64,000 nt of DNA from Larus michahellis (GCF_964199755.1 NC_133899.1:28313446-28377445), one strand, 5' to 3'; positions 11,269 through 26,276 are shown, numbered from the stretch's first letter. Numbers and translations: made by a program. Notes: generated by a model not told the origin, from the letters alone.

Positions 11269-14200
11269 GCTGGCTGGGTGGGAGATAAGGGTGAGCTGAT
11301 CTGACAGCCAGCCAGGGGCTTTTGGGAACAGATAGAGACCTTCCTCCTCTTTCTCTCTTCAGAGGTGCTTGGTTGGGTTTCCCTCCTTTTTCTGTGGGTT
11401 ATGAATTTTTCTTTGTCTGTTCAGTGAGAAACAAATCAGTAGGAGCATTATCTTTGAGGCATCTACCCCTTTTTTGAATGTGGTTAAAATTGGCAAGCTA
11501 GTTCAAAAGTTTGAGGGTGGAGAGGAACCAACAGGCTGTATCCTCATATAAACCTTGCTTCCTGAGGTAAAAACATATCCTAGGCCATCTGCACAAACTT
11601 AACTTTCTCTTGCTGTGTATCAGGCAGCTAATTGCTTGCGGCAGGTAACGAACTCATCTGTTTGTGGCTTGCCCTGACTATGTCGAAGGGAATCCTGCTT
11701 TGCTCTACATCTCTTCTTGCCACCACCCTCACCACCGCCCACCCTAATCTGCTCTGCCTTCCAGGGTCTTGGAGGTTTGAGATGTCCTTTGATCCAAGGC
11801 TTAGCTCTGCGAAGAATAACTCACTCCACCTGGGATGTGTCCAGCCATTTTTATCTTCATGCCTTTGAAGCTGCCTATCTGCAGCGCACTTCTCTGTACT
11901 GTTGTTTTTACTCCTCCAAGTCCTTTTAATGGCCTTTGCCTCCACCCCAGGCATTTGGCAACACAAAACCAAACAGGGAAGTAGAGTCGCCCCTAATGTT
12001 AATAAGATATTGACCCTCCGTCCCATGGGATGGAGGCGCTGGAGGAGGACTTGCTGGCTGTGATGAGGGTTGCTCTCATTTTCCCAGTGTCCCAGCAGCT
12101 TTTTCCCACAAGGTGAATTGCTGCAGTGTGCCATGACCCCAGGGCTAAGAGCAGCATGGTGATACAAAAGTAATACAGCTATCATGCTGATTGGAAATGA
12201 GCCCAGGTGAAAATCTCTGCTTCAAATAGCTCTGAGCTTTGGAAAGAAGTTTTAACTCCGGAACAAGAGCTGATTAGTAAGGAGGCGTTTTTTTTCTCAA
12301 ATGCATTTATTCTCTCTGCTCATCGCCAGGGTACCTGGGCCTCTAGCAGTGATTAAAAAAAACAATACCTGCCAAATGTTGAGGTATTCAAAAGCTGATC
12401 AGGAGGATGTGAATGTTGAACCTGAGTATTTCATTATCCACCCAACAACAGTACCAGGAATGTCTTTGCAGAAGGACAGTCATTATAGAGGATTACAGAT
12501 CATTTTGAGGCCTAGGTGAAATCTCAAAGTGGGTGATGTTTAGCTGGGAATAAGCAAATGAATTCTTCATTCAATTTGGCCTTTGTTCAGGACAAGTGGT
12601 TGTGTCTCCCCTCCCTGACCTCACTTACTGAAAACGTACATTTACCTAAAGCTGTAGGGAGTTCATTAGAGTTGTCTGTCTCTGGGTGACTAAAGATTAA
12701 GGTGTGCATACATTAGCCAAACCAAAATATACCAGGCCAAGGAGAGAAAATAAATCAGGCTGTATTCACTACAGCCGAATACAATTGTGTACTGCCACAC
12801 ACCAGTGAATATGGCCCTGGATCTCTCGCATCTGACTCTGCACAGAAATAATTCAGGAATGAATATGGGATCTATTTGTATGTCAGCCTGTGGGACTCTT
12901 AGCGTGACTCCCTGCAGAGGTTACTTGGAATGGTGCCCCACTGAGATTCCCATTGAGATACATATAGACCATTGTGTATTGCACATTAATGCAGAGTAAT
13001 TATGTCGTACTGGAAACCTTTCAAGTCAGCATTCATCATTCAGAAATTGTCTTAAACCAGTTTGTGCTGCTCTTGTGCTTGAAAGTGAATTGTGCGAAAT
13101 TGGCAGCCATAACCACCACTGCAACAGAGCGTATAAAAGCCCTTTCATTGTGGAGTTAGTGGTTTTACTGTAACTTCCCTGTCTCATCAATGAGCACCAT
13201 AATTCACTACAAACATCTATAAATCCTGGAATATCATGAGCCTTTGGCTTGCTGAGCGTGAGTGACTCCAGCCTGAGCTGTGGTGGAATCACTGTTCCAC
13301 ATCCCAAAAGTAGCATCAGCAGGCAGACAGCAAGCCTGGACAGGGAATCCCATGAAAGTTGGTCCAGATTGCACTTTCCAGGTGGTACGTCTGCGCTTAC
13401 TGGATGGGAAGAGGGCGGTAGGAGGAGTGTCATCATCTGCAGCAGCTCTCTAGTTGAGCTAATACAGAGGCTAACAGGCATTTTCAAATATCATGCTGGG
13501 CGAATTCTCTGGGCCTCTGTCACAGCTGCAACATGAGAGAGATGATAAAGACTATCTGTCTCGTCAGTTCTGTGGCCTTTTGGGCTCTTCCTGAGTTTGT
13601 GGCAGGATTACAGTATGCAAACAGCCAGCCTCCAGCCTCGTGCACCAAATTAGGTGGTAAAAAGAATTGTGAAGCAATTTGTGGCTCAGTTTCATTATGG
13701 TGTTTTTTCTTGCTTTAGGAGCTGCGGTGTGCTGCAGACACACGAGGATAGTGTTAAGGCTCCTTTGGAAAAAGGGTAGAAATAAAGAACTTCGAAGATT
13801 TTCGTTGAAGATCTTCCAGCTCAATCAGGTTTGAAATCTAATTCTGTATTATTTCAGCATCCGGCACACCAATGAAGAAATATCCATCCAGGTTGCTAGT
13901 GGCGGGAAGGAGTGAAATGAAGGTAAAACCCTTTGAAACTTACAGAGAAAACACCGTTTCCACTAAATTCAGTGCTAAAACCTTCACAGATTTCATTATA
14001 GACAGATTTTCACCAGGCTCCGATTTTAGCGGAGCTGTTCCCATGCTTACAACAAGCATCTTAATAAGCTTTTGCAAACTTGGAGCCTTAACTCATGGTC
14101 CCAGCTGCCACAGGTGGGAAGGATATATTAGTTCAGCTTTTTGCCATGTGGCAGATTGCCCTCTACATGACATTGATTGCTCTTTGCCTAGCTTAACAAG

Positions 14201-17200
14201 GGTTTGCGTTCAGCAGCCGAATATAACCATGTAAACAGAATTTCTGTTTATTGTTAAAATGTTTTCATCTTAACAGGAGGATTTCTGGAGTGTGTCTGAC
14301 GGCAGCATGACATGGGCATTAGGGGCGAGTACAAAAGTCTGGAGTGCTGAGCTGTGGTTTCCTCTGCAGCTACCCCACGCCCAGCTCTGCGATCAGCTGC
14401 AGCTCATGTAGAATTTAATTTCAGATTAAGGAGCCTAAGGCAGCAAGGACTTTTCATTATAAACGAGGGCAAAGCATGCTGGTTATGCTGCCTGTCTGCA
14501 CGTGCTTTGTGTGTGTGAGCACACGAGCATAACCGGTGATCCACTGTGATCGGAAATGGTGAGCAGCTGGGACATGTCCTGAGCACATGAATGACTCCTG
14601 GAGCGAGGGTGAGCTGTCAGACGTGTTACTGCTTTCCCGCAGCAGGGGTGGCACGGAAATGGCATCAATAACACCCTCTTCCTAAAATAATCCCTTGCCA
14701 GCCGTCCACACTACCCCCTGCAGCTACTGCCATGACATGCTGTGCAAGGAAGAAGACAGTCCAGCCTTTGGGGTGCCAGCTTGCACTTTAGGATGCTGTC
14801 ACCTTTGGCCAAGTCTCTGGCAATCAGCATCCTCTCTGGTCCTCTCCACCCCAGGAGCTTGTTGCATGTGTTTTGTGTGGGGAGAGGGCTTCAGGGCAGG
14901 GGGATGTCCATCTAGAGAGGGACTTTCTCCATTAACCATCTCTCAGGTGCCCACATGTCTTGCAGGAGCTGTGCTGGAGAAAGCTGGGCTCAACGAAAGA
15001 CACCCTCCGTCCAAAAAAAAACAACCTCAAACTACTGCTGATCGTTTTTAATTGGGCAGCACCTCCTCAGCTAAATTAACTAGTGCTCAGCTGGTTCATC
15101 CTGCCTGAACACTTCCCCACCCCAAGCCCCAGATTAGGGTCCACCAGATCTCACCTGAATCTAATTAGCGCTGGAAGAAAATGAAGGAAATACATTTGAG
15201 AAGCTGTCTCAGAAACTGGCATTTTTCAAAGGCCCTTTTGCCTACGGGTGTTGTTCAATGAAGAAGGCTGCCATGCTGGAAGAGCAGGCCGTGTGTCAGG
15301 GGACACATCTGCAGCGTGTCCCTGCTCTCAGCATCACAGCTAGTGGTTCCTATAGCCCTCAGCAGTTTTTCTGCGGCGGCGGCAGGGACATGCATGCCAC
15401 AGGCGTCCCGTGCACTGACTGGCCTTGGCTTTATTTATTTATTTTTCAGTAAGTGCATCTGAGCTAGGAAAGTTACTGCTTTGGCTGCTTTGCCCTTTAT
15501 CCGTGAGCATTTTCTTTGCCTTCAGGCAGCCGCATGCATGTGGGGCACAAGGGCCTCAGTAAGGAGCGAAAAGCACTGGTATTTTTTTTCCATTCCATCC
15601 TGCACATTTCCAAGGGGAGACCGCTCTCCTCTACAAAGGTTCAATGCAGCTCTTATACACTGGGTCCACAAAAAAGCAGTAAATACGGCACAGAAGCATG
15701 CTTTGTGTGCTCTCCTGCCCAAGAGAAGTGTTGTAGAGCAACTAGAGTTTCAAAGCTTCCTCCGATAGGACGTTTCATTCCCTGCGGGATTTTGGGCACC
15801 ACGAAGCCTAGCTAACTCAGCAAATGTATTTACTTTTGTGAACTGGAGAGCCACAAGGCAGGAATTCACAGCAACCCCAACTTCTTAGCACAGAACCAAT
15901 AACATTATGGAGCACCTCAGGGCAGCTCAGAACAAGGGCTTCTTTTGTAGGCGGGAAAGTGTAATACAAAGTGATTCTCGGCCACAGGAAAAGGGAAAAT
16001 CGCCCAGGTAAACGTGCAGTGGGAACGGCAAACTGGATTCTTTCTGAAAAGTTTAATAATTCTATGTTATTTTGTGAAAGCTTTCCGGTATTATGAGTAA
16101 TAACCCCCTCCCCCATCCCTACATGTTAAAGTAATTAGATTGCAAAATGCAATGGCTGTAGATGTATCTATGGCTTTTGTTATTTAGCGAGGGTGGGTTT
16201 TTTTTGTTTGTTTCTCTACTCCCATGATGAGTCTAATTGAAATCCAAATGAAATAAAGAGGATAAAATAAATGGTGACAAGATGGGTGCTCCCTCTGGAT
16301 CTGCGGCCCTGATGACTCCCACAATTTGTTCAGTGACTTCTAGGAAATGTAAAGCCAAATTAGAAAAGTCTTAATATGCCAAGATGCTGCAATAGATGTT
16401 TAGCTGTTCCTGAGGAACTGGTTCTCTAGATCAGTTCTTTAAGTGTGAGGATTTTCCCTTCTAGCCAGCCTCACACAGTGGCATTTCTAATTGAAATTAT
16501 ACAGGCATCACCCCTGCAAGGGAAAGAAAAAGAAAATCTACCATTCCCCAAATAAAAGGTGGTAGCATATTGCCTTGTCAGACTGGAAGGAAATTCCAGC
16601 TTATCAGATAAATAGCGATGTTAGGCTATTTTCTGAAGATTAAGCAACACCAGTGCTACCTTGAATTTAATTAAAGATGCATGTAATTGCTTTATATTTT
16701 TTCTAGCTGTTTGACCAGAAAGGAGTTTGGATGTAAAGTCAGGTGATTCCTAGAGAGCTGAGAGACACTGGCAAAAGTCCTGGCCCTGCTTCCATCCCCG
16801 CAGAGAGGGTAAAAGCAGAGGTCACGTCCCTGAAGGGACAGAGCTGAGCTATCAGGAGGGGGAGCTCTGAACACGCAACCCAGCTGCAAGCCTCCTCTGC
16901 TTGCTCTGAGATTTCTGCCCACGTCTTCAGTTCCCCCCGGTTTGTGTTGGCCTGTGCATTAGCATCCATCCCCATCTCACTTTGCTCTACGTACCTTCAG
17001 CACAGAGCTTTGCATCACTACTGTCTGGTCAGGGAAATGAGACCCCCCTCTATCGCACTTTTGGGGTTCCCCAGGAGACAGCGCAGGGAGTGGGTTTGGT
17101 GCCTGGTGAGGCGTCCCTTTCCCTGTCACACCACAAACTTTTGGTTCCTGTGGCCCTCTCTGTGTTTACGGTGTGCTGGGGAAGTCTTTCATGAGCAGTT

Positions 17201-19602
17201 GTTCTTGATAGAAGTTTTTAACAATTGCACCTGTAATGCTGAACAAGATGTGTCTTGCAGAATGCTTTTGACGAAATAAATGAAATCCAGCTATTTAATT
17301 AACATTAAAAGACTGCAATGCATATAAGAGTATTTTTTTAAGTGCATGTCATAAAGGGATACTACAGAACAAGCAGCTGCTGAGGACTAGCTGTCAGCTG
17401 CTGGGATCCAGCTGATCAATAGATATCAATCTTCATGACAGACAAGAACAGGGCAGAAAATGATGAGTAGGGATTTTCACCATCATAACCATCATACTAA
17501 TTCCTGTAGTGCTTGAAGGCTTCCCCGTGTCTTAACTAATTTAGCCTCATGACCTGCTGAGGTGCCAGGTGCTCTGAAGGGGACCAAAGGCACTGCCCAA
17601 CATGCCACTTTGGTCTTGAAGCTTTTTCTTTGACTTAGATCCTTTTCAGTCTGATCCCCAGTGTTTGAGGAGGACACCGTAGCCCCGAGACCTTGTTTGT
17701 TTCTGCATCCGTGTTAGAGGAAAATGAGGCACTTTGGGGATTTTCTTTCCACTCCAGAAGTTTCTCTGATGGGGAGAACTTTCCCTTTCTGAAGCATTTT
17801 TGTTCTCTGCGGATTAAGCGCAGTCCCCGCCCCTTGTAAATTAGAGGTCTGTGCATTGAACAATGAACACTCCTAACCAAGATTCAATAAAAACTAAAAG
17901 AGATCACAGTGGAAGCAAAAGCAGCTGGAACTAGGAGGCTTTCTTGCGTCTCTAAATGCACTCTTCATGCTGAGGACTGTTGCAAAAGACAATGCTCTTT
18001 TTTTGGAAATCAACACCGGCATTTCTCTGCCTCTGGTTGCTGTCAAGAATATCCCTATTAGCACGTTGAGGCCAGTCCCAGCCCTTAGTTGTGGCTGGAA
18101 GTGCTGGACTTGGTGTAAGAGCCTGTGACCAGTGCTGGAGCTTACCTGGGCATCCAGTAGCAGTGATGGCTGTTCACAGGGTTGCAGCTTCCCCTGGAAG
18201 CTTTTAAAAATACGGTGTAAAATATTGTCAAAATACAAAGCAAAGAGGCTTATTTGGCATGAAGCATTGATTTCTCTCCCCACAGCTGGCTTTGTGTGGT
18301 AGTCTGAAATATTACTTGTAATATCATGAGATCAAAAGTGATCTTCAAATTGATGATGTCCCCTTAAAATTACTTTCAAAAATCCTTTTAACGTAGATGC
18401 CGTCATTTTAATACCACCCGCGGAGTTCAGCAAGTATCAGTGTCACTGTTCCCGCACAGCTGTAAAAAACCCTCTCCATCTGGACTTTAAAAGATCTGAC
18501 TTTAAAAAGGCAAACCAGCAAACCCCTGATCATTAACCGGGAACCGTTTGCAACAGAGATTTATGAAATTAAAGAGCACTCATGTTAAATTGCTTCCATC
18601 CAATATGTATGACACAGTAGATTTGTTACACTTTGGGAAATCGTGATATTGCTTCTGCTATTACTTGGCAGAAATATAAAAATTCCTAATAAAAGAATAC
18701 ACACACATGAAAAATCAGCTTTTTGTGGCATTTCTCTTTGAAGTTGCTCTGGCTCTGTGCCAGCGAGTGGTCACAGACTAATCTGCAGCCACTGTACATG
18801 CTCCCTGTGTTGCTGGACCCCATCTGCTAACAGAGATGACTGGACTCATTGCCAAAATTTGAATCAACGTCCTCCTCTCTCTCGTGCTACTATGATTGGT
18901 ATGGCATTTTGCAGGCCCAAAAGGATTATTTTTTTTTTTTTGTAATTCTATTTCTTACTTTTCAGAAAATGCAAAATGTTGCTTTTTTAAGTGCAACAGG
19001 TGACTGTATTGAGAGGACTGCAGTTCAGCACCAAGGGATATTGTGTGTCTATGAAGGGAAAACCACCTTCAAGCACCTTTTACAGCAGCAGTCCTACATC
19101 TCGTCCTCAGAGCCCGCTCTCTCTAGCTAATAGTTGTCCTTGTTTTGATAGCCACCTGCCTCTTTTTTTTGTGCAGGTTATCCAAGGCTCCAAAGCAGGA
19201 GCACTTATCCTAAATGCTCGTAGCATCAAAGACATGTGGATTATCTGAAGCGTGAGTTGTGAGCACGAGAAATGGTTGCTTTAAATCAGACATGCAGAAC
19301 CGTTGAGAAATGTGGAAAGGCCCTGTGAAGCCTTGCCTCCTCTTCGTCCTCCCACATCCCAATGCACGCGGGCCCTGCCTTCGTTGCAAAATTGCACAAA
19401 TAGCCAGGAACCCAGATGACGTGAGGGAGGGGAGGGAGGGATGAGTCCACAAGAACATGAAGAAGAAAATGAGGAGTTGATTTTTCTCGATGTCCTCCAC
19501 AGGCTGACCTTTGTCTTCATCTTCTACGGAGAGATGATCTTATTTATCAGCTCCTTGCAAATTTCTTGTGAGATGCATGCAGAGAGGATGCTCAAGACTC
19601 AG
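11269..19602. other. Noncoding stretch, nothing assigned
   Basis: No exon, RNA gene or transposon recognised. AT-rich blocks at about 16130-16680 and 18300-18720 have TAAT-rich, low-CpG texture that could be conserved noncoding elements, but this cannot be tested from one sequence. Confidence 0.4.
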
Positions 19603-19634
19603 ATGGATGGATGGATGGATGGACAGACGGACGA
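19603..19634. repeat. ATGG microsatellite
   Basis: About five ATGG/TGGA units followed by diverged ACGG units. Confidence 0.9.
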
Positions 19635-22600
19635 ACACAACTAGATATACAACATATCATCTCCTTTCTATTCTCCCACTTCCCCAATCCTTCTATACAA
19701 ATATGTATGCCCCATCGTTTATCACTTCCTTCAATCCTGACAGCTGATGAGAAAGTGTTGTTTAGGACTCAAGGTGTTTCTTTAGTTTTCTAATCAAATA
19801 ATTTAAATGTATGAGTTGACACAATAGATGAAGAGCCACAAGTCCCACTGCTTTCTATTATGTGTGATTCTCCTTTGAGTAAATATATAATCACAGCCCT
19901 AAGTTGTAATGATTATGTAATATTTCTTGATAGGAACAATTGGAATCTATTGTGCAGGGAAGTAATTACAGCCTACTCTAGTTCCTTTGTTTATGAGTGG
20001 GTGGCATTTATGAGGAAAAAATTATGCATGCTCGAAAATCTTTATAAAATGTTGGGTTCTCAGGAAGTCTTGTACTTACTCAGATGTATGGGATTTTTAA
20101 AGGATAATAACTTCTCTTTGTTTTCTGCAATGCAAAAATGTTTATTCCATTAACGAAGACACACTTATTTCTAAGGATGATAGAACATCAAGGCAAAGGT
20201 TTTCCTTACAAAAAAGGGAAATTTTGTAAATTGAGACATTCAAATAGGCTCAGTGGGTGTGTGTACACATCCCCCCTCACACACACAGAAGATATGAACT
20301 GCTTTTAAGCTGGCACCTTAAATATTGATTTTTATCCTGTAACAATTTCATGTTGGAGGGTTCTTTTTTGTAGCTAAATTGCTGAGAAAACTTTCATAGT
20401 CATGACAGTGCAAAAATTGGCTTAAAGGAATAAATTAGCAGTAATAGCACAAAAGAAGGAATGTTAAGCAAACTGCTACAACACTGTCTAATTTGCTTTT
20501 CTGATCACATCAGTGAAGGTCTGGAAATAACATGACACATTAACGTTTATCAAGAAATGATAAAAGTTACCATCCTGTCAGATATTCAGTTGATTTATTA
20601 ATTACCAGCAGAAACTTGAGATGGGATGTGTGTTAGTTCAACTACTTAACCCCTCACTGGAGAATGTTTTTAAAGGGATTTCCTGTAGAGGAATAAGAGA
20701 TGTTTGGGAAATATTTTTGAAGACTGAAAGCAAAAATGTTAAGTTTCAATTCCTGCCACAATCTTTATAAGTCTTTCATCAAGTGTTTAGGAGACTGGTA
20801 AGGGACGTAGGAAGTTGGCTGAAGAGGAGAAAAGATCATAAACCCACAAATACTTATCCTGGAGGCATGGGGTGGCTTTTTACACATAGCAAGCTCAGGG
20901 TCTCCTCTTACAGCACAGTGTACTGACTCAATCAGTCCGGCACCCGTGATGGTCACGCTGAATGACAAAATTAGTGTTGAGGAAGCTGGAACTGGTGTTT
21001 TCCATGTCAGAGGTGGCACTTGCATCATCTTCATGCCTGACAGTGTCTTTTCTCAGTAAAACTTAGTGTTGACTCCGGAGATTAGATGAGACATCTCCCA
21101 GCCTGGGACATGTCTGGTGACAGAGATTTCTTCAGGTCTGTGCTTTCTGCCTGGATTTCATTTGCTCAAATAAAAGAGCCCATCTTCAATGTTTTCCTAA
21201 ACATTCCCTAAACATTCCTAAAACCTTTTCCTAAACCTTCCTTCTTTTTCTGTGGTATTACCCTTCTAGAGGATCCTTTTCCCCAGATCTGCCCCAGTAT
21301 ACCTTTCTGAAGCAAATTGCATTTCTTGGGGTTTGGGAGATGCAAGAAGATGTATTTGGGGTCCCATGGTGGCAGCTCCTCCATCTCTATGGCCATTGTT
21401 GGGGTCAAAGCGATAAGAGGCTGGGGGGGGCACCACTGGCTAGCGTCTCATGTCCCTCTCTGCCATCCTGTGGTCTGAACTGAGGGCGGTCTTGCCAAAA
21501 ACTTCTTCCAGGGGTTTGTGGGGGCATCACCTCAGAAAAGGGATTATTTGGTGCTAATCTTCAATTCCTAACCTCAATGTCAGTGACCATAAAGCACAAG
21601 AATCCAGCTGGGTGTCTCTGTTATCCCTAATATTTAGTCACCAACACCAGCTGAGAAACTAGCCCCTGGCTTCATTTTCTCCTGGCTGACACAGAGGCTT
21701 AAAAACACCTGCTGCAAAGTTACCTCCAGAGCCATCACTAGGCTGATTGATAGCACTAAGTATTTCTTCTGCTTAGATCTGCATATTTCATCTATCTGCT
21801 TCCCATGGAAAGCTTTGTAAGTGGCTTCCAAAGATGAAAAATTGTTATTTTCCTCCCATTGCACACAGACCCAGATACTTTTGTTCCTTTTGACCTGATT
21901 CCCTGCCTTCTGATCAATATGCCAACATTTTAGCTAGTGACCCTTTCTAAAATGTTCTCCTGTCCACTAGAGATTCTCTAATTTACTCTAACAATCGCCC
22001 TTGTAAGAGTAGAGATAGGCAGTGTGGTGCCACCCGTGTGTAGTGCAGATGCATGGGCTGTAACTCCGTGTTTACATCTGGGTAAAGCTTTGGTGGGTAC
22101 AGACCGATGTGCAGGCCCCTAAAAAGGCCCCCCCTTTTCTCTGTGACTTAGTTGCACTTAAGATTTTCTCACATGTAAATTTTATTCTGGATGTCTGCTG
22201 CTTAAAAAAACTGATGGCAACGACAGCAAAGCCCACCGTCTTCCACGTATTTTGACTAATTGCCTCAAAACCTCCTGTGTTAGATTCAGGCTGTGTTTTA
22301 CACCCACATCATCACCATTTTCTTGTACGTTCTATTTCACTGGCTTTCTGAAGCAAGGCTGTGAGCTGCCAAACTCCTCGGAGATAAGTTAGAGGTCAGG
22401 GTCTGCACTGTCGCTCCCGAGTGGCGTGGACAAGGAGAAAGCCCCAGCTGTCCCCTGTCCTATGGGACAGCTCCTGTGTAGCCATGAAAAACTTAATTTG
22501 CCAAGAGGATAAAGAAATTTTGTACTGAATGTGATGGGAAACATAACGGATCAGTGTGGGAGGTGATTGAAGATCCGCACCTAAAGCTTTTCGTGCAGGG

Positions 22601-25223
22601 TTTGAAGAGGCGGATCTCTTGTTGGGGGCTGCCTTGTACATCCCTGGCCACAAAACCTGTTTTTTTTCCCGAGGCCTGAGTCTCACGTGAAGGGAGACTT
22701 TCAGGAACAGACTCTTCATGGATGTGTCAACTACATAGCTGCTGCTTAGCTTATTGATGCTTCGTATTGAGATTCAAATTCTTTTTGAAAGATTGCAATT
22801 TAAGCATCAGTTTTATTGTAGCTGCGGAGATTTCTTTATAACTTCCCGTCAAGTATAAAATGCAAGTTAATTTCTGATCCTAAAGAAGTGCTGTGACAAA
22901 GGCAGTTTTAATGACAACGTTTGGCACAGCCAAGCCCCAAACCAGTCTGCTCCTGCAGGTCATGCTCCCGTAACTGCTGCCCTGATGTCCTGCACCCCCT
23001 AAAAGCAGTACTATAATTCCCACTTGATTGGGAAAAGCCAAACCAAGAAAGCATTGGTTTTCACCTGAATCTTAGAGTGATAGATTTACCCTATTGGTTT
23101 CAGAAAGTGAAAATGTGATCCCACCCCAGGTGACAGCTTTTAGGAATATGACTGATAGCTCCGTAGTGTGACTTGCTTCAGCAACCTGCGTTTCTCCATA
23201 TGCACGCTTGTCTCTGTCTGCTGTGCTATTAATAAATAACACGTTCATTTTCACGGCGCGTACGCCAAGATGTCAAGACGTTGTCCCAGAAGCCAAATAT
23301 GGTTCATAAAAGAGTTAACAGGCAATCCTGCACCTTGCAGGGAGACTTTTGCTGTACATTTTTAATGGCCCAGGTTCTTGGTAAGTGAAAGGAAAGTTCC
23401 AAGCAATAATTCACGTTTAAAATAGTGTCTAAGTGCCAAGTAATCAAACTAGTTTTAAGTGAAGCAATTAGCAAGAATTAGAAAGGCAGCTATTTCCTGC
23501 TTGAAGGTGGTAAACTCTGTGTCTCTTATTTTGATTTCTCTGGGGATGTGAGTAATGGGCTATGGAGCTGTTTTTTGGGGGGTGGGGTTTTTTTTACATG
23601 CAAGGCAATACTGACCATGTCCTAACTCCTTGATAATTTACTAGATACGAACGACGATGAGTGTGGAATGATGCCCTTACTCTTTTCTGGTGGCTTGAAC
23701 AATACCTGTGCCAGAGTCAAAAAGGTGGTTTTCTCATTGGTTGCTTAAATACAGGTATTTCACTGTCAGTACAGGCTCACTGCTTCACCAGATCACCATC
23801 ACTGGGACCAGGCCAGTGCTGGCGGCTGGAATGAGCAGACTGGGCAAAACCTGGTCATTCTGCTGCATTTCCTAGGTTTTGCTGGGGGCTTGATGAAACC
23901 CAGGTGGGGACCACATCTCCTTGAATGAGAGGCTTCTCTTTGAAACCATCTTGATTTTCTGCCCAGGGGAGCTCTCAGAGCCTGAATTTCCAAGGTCTGC
24001 AGCAGTGGAGTGGTTCCCAGCAGGTGCTTTTGGAGCCAATCTGCCACTTGTCCTAATTTTCTGCACTTTCCTTTGTACTGGAGAGCCACTCCTGAGAGCC
24101 GGACCAGCTCTCTCTCCCATCTCCCTTAGTGCCTCTCTCCTACACCACAGCTTTATAAACTGGCATCTACATCTAAGGGTCCTCGGATTAATAAGAAATT
24201 CTCCTGTTGGCTCTGCTGGGCTTTGAAAATTTCCTCGGGGGCTCCAATGGAATGGATGTGCAGCCAAATAAAGGTGAGAAGCAAGGCTGACACCTTGCAA
24301 AAATGCCTGAGGTGCAGGAATGTGTCCCCAAAGGCTCAGCATTGCATGGGGGCAAACCACTGCCCCAAAGGGAAACCTCTGCGGGAAACATGAGGTCCAG
24401 AAACAGACACTCCATGATTCATTGCAATCTATTCTTCTTGTTTTGATTTTGGAGGAAAAAAACCCACCTTTTCTAAGTGAAAACTGTGAATCTTAGGAAA
24501 TATTAAAACTAGTTTGCTTTCTACTATTTATGTTCCTTCCCCACATAATTCAGGCAGGATGGCAACAAGCTGGAAAGCCTGAAAACAAAATTCTTCAACA
24601 GCATTTCAGATATGTGCAAGCACATGCCCTTATCTAGTATCAAGCCTGATGAGACTAGTTTTATTTTAACAAATCTGGATCATTAATTTGATCAGATGGC
24701 AGTTTGTGCTCGCACCAGCTCATACCTGTAGAATTATTGCTGCATATAAGCAAAAAATAAAACACATCAAAAAAAGCTGGAATCTTACCTCAGCCTAAAG
24801 AAACAATGAAAAGTTTGGCAGAAAATGTGGAATTATGTCCTTTTTTAAAAATGTTGGATTTTGGGGACCACAGGAAGCAGTGGGGGAAGGTCCCCCTCCC
24901 ATCCTCTTGATTTTCAATCAATTTGTTCTTAATTCTTTCTCTGAACATATAGGACAGCTCAGGCCTTTCTGACAGGGTGTCTAGATACTGAAGATAACCA
25001 CAACTGCTTAAATTAACAGATTTTCTGGCTGAGTGCTGGGATAAAGAGCAGAGAAGAGGAAGAAACAGTGTCCCCAACATGTAGGACCTCAACCCAGATA
25101 GATATTGGCAAAAGAAACTCCTATTTTGGAAAAAAAGGGAAGCTAACTATCTCCTTTACAGCTGACAACTCAGCTGATGAGTCTACCAGTTCATCAAAAA
25201 GCCTCTTTCCTGCTCTTTATGTT
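19635..25223. other. Noncoding stretch, nothing assigned
   Basis: No exon or repeat family recognised. A 162-codon minus frame at 23872-24360 lacks any domain or supporting context. The segment 23230-23510 is AT-rich with long mixed A/T words and a small CpG cluster at its start. Confidence 0.4.
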
Positions 25224-25253
25224 TTATTATTATTTTATTATTATTATTATTAT
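25224..25253. repeat. TTA microsatellite
   Basis: About ten TTA/ATT units with one extra T interruption. Confidence 0.95.
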
Positions 25254-26106
25254 CGCGGCATCTGTGCAAAATTTGATGTTTGTCACAGCTTTGATTTTCA
25301 CACTCAAGTTTTTCTGGTGGAGGTATGAATGCCTTTACAGCAATCTATGCACTGTCATAGTAGGCTTGAATTCATAGAGAAACAGGCCACAGGTTGAAAA
25401 CCATTAGACCGCAGCTGATAGCTAGATGTGATATTTTCCATCAGAAGACGCAGCATTTGTTTATTTAGAGCTTTTCCAGCCCAGCCTGCTTCAGATGGGA
25501 ATTTTGCTGTGTGTTTCTAGTCAGGTCAGACTCCTCAGAGATAGGCACTAATTACGTGCTTCTGATCGCTTCATTCCCCAGCTTGCGACCTCCCGCCAAC
25601 CACAAGGGTGAAGCTCTCATGACTGCAGATGCAGCCAAAGGGGACCAGTACTGTGACCAAGCAAAGTGCAATGGAAATAAGTACTCCGGAAAATCAAGCC
25701 ATGTGCTTTCTCACATTAACAGATGCTTTTAACAATGTTGACTTTCCCATCTCTGCAATTCTATTCCCCATCTCTGAAAATGGGGATAATAGTAATATCA
25801 TTTTGTGGCCCGGGGCTCTGCTGAAGATACATCCACTAGTGCTGCTGAATTTTTCAGTCTCAAAGAGAGAGCACTTCATAGGAAAGCTCAGCCCAGGGTT
25901 TGAAAGAGATGCACGTGGATAAAGATGAGGGGCCGTGGAATGAACAGGGAGACATACACAGCAACCACCTTGTCTGGGGATGTGGATCATTATGTACGAA
26001 GCAAAGCAGGGTCTGATGGAGGGCGGAGGAATAGGTCTGTGATCATGTCCTTTCTAGACCACATTATAACATATGCAGAAGAGACTAAATCAAAGTGGAT
26101 GGCACT

Positions 26107-26170
26107 CTGTGTGTGTGTGTGTGTTTGTGTGCATATATGTGTGCATGAGCACACACGCATATACATGTAC
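26107..26170. repeat. TG/CA dinucleotide repeat
   Basis: A run of TG units with one TT, passing through CATATATG into GCACACACGCATA. The purine-pyrimidine alternation continues over about 60 bases. Confidence 0.9.
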
Positions 26171-26276
26171 AGGATCTAATCTTAAATTAACAGCTAGGGT
26201 GAGGCAATCATTTTTAATGGTGAGATTCACAGGAATGGGTATGAAGTTGAGGGTGACTGTGAAAAGTATATTTATC

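Noticed and set aside
23872..24360. 162-codon minus-strand open frame
   Set aside because: No domain, signal or membrane segment recognised, and no splice or repeat context supporting it. Other frames are also open here, fitting chance in a mixed-GC stretch.
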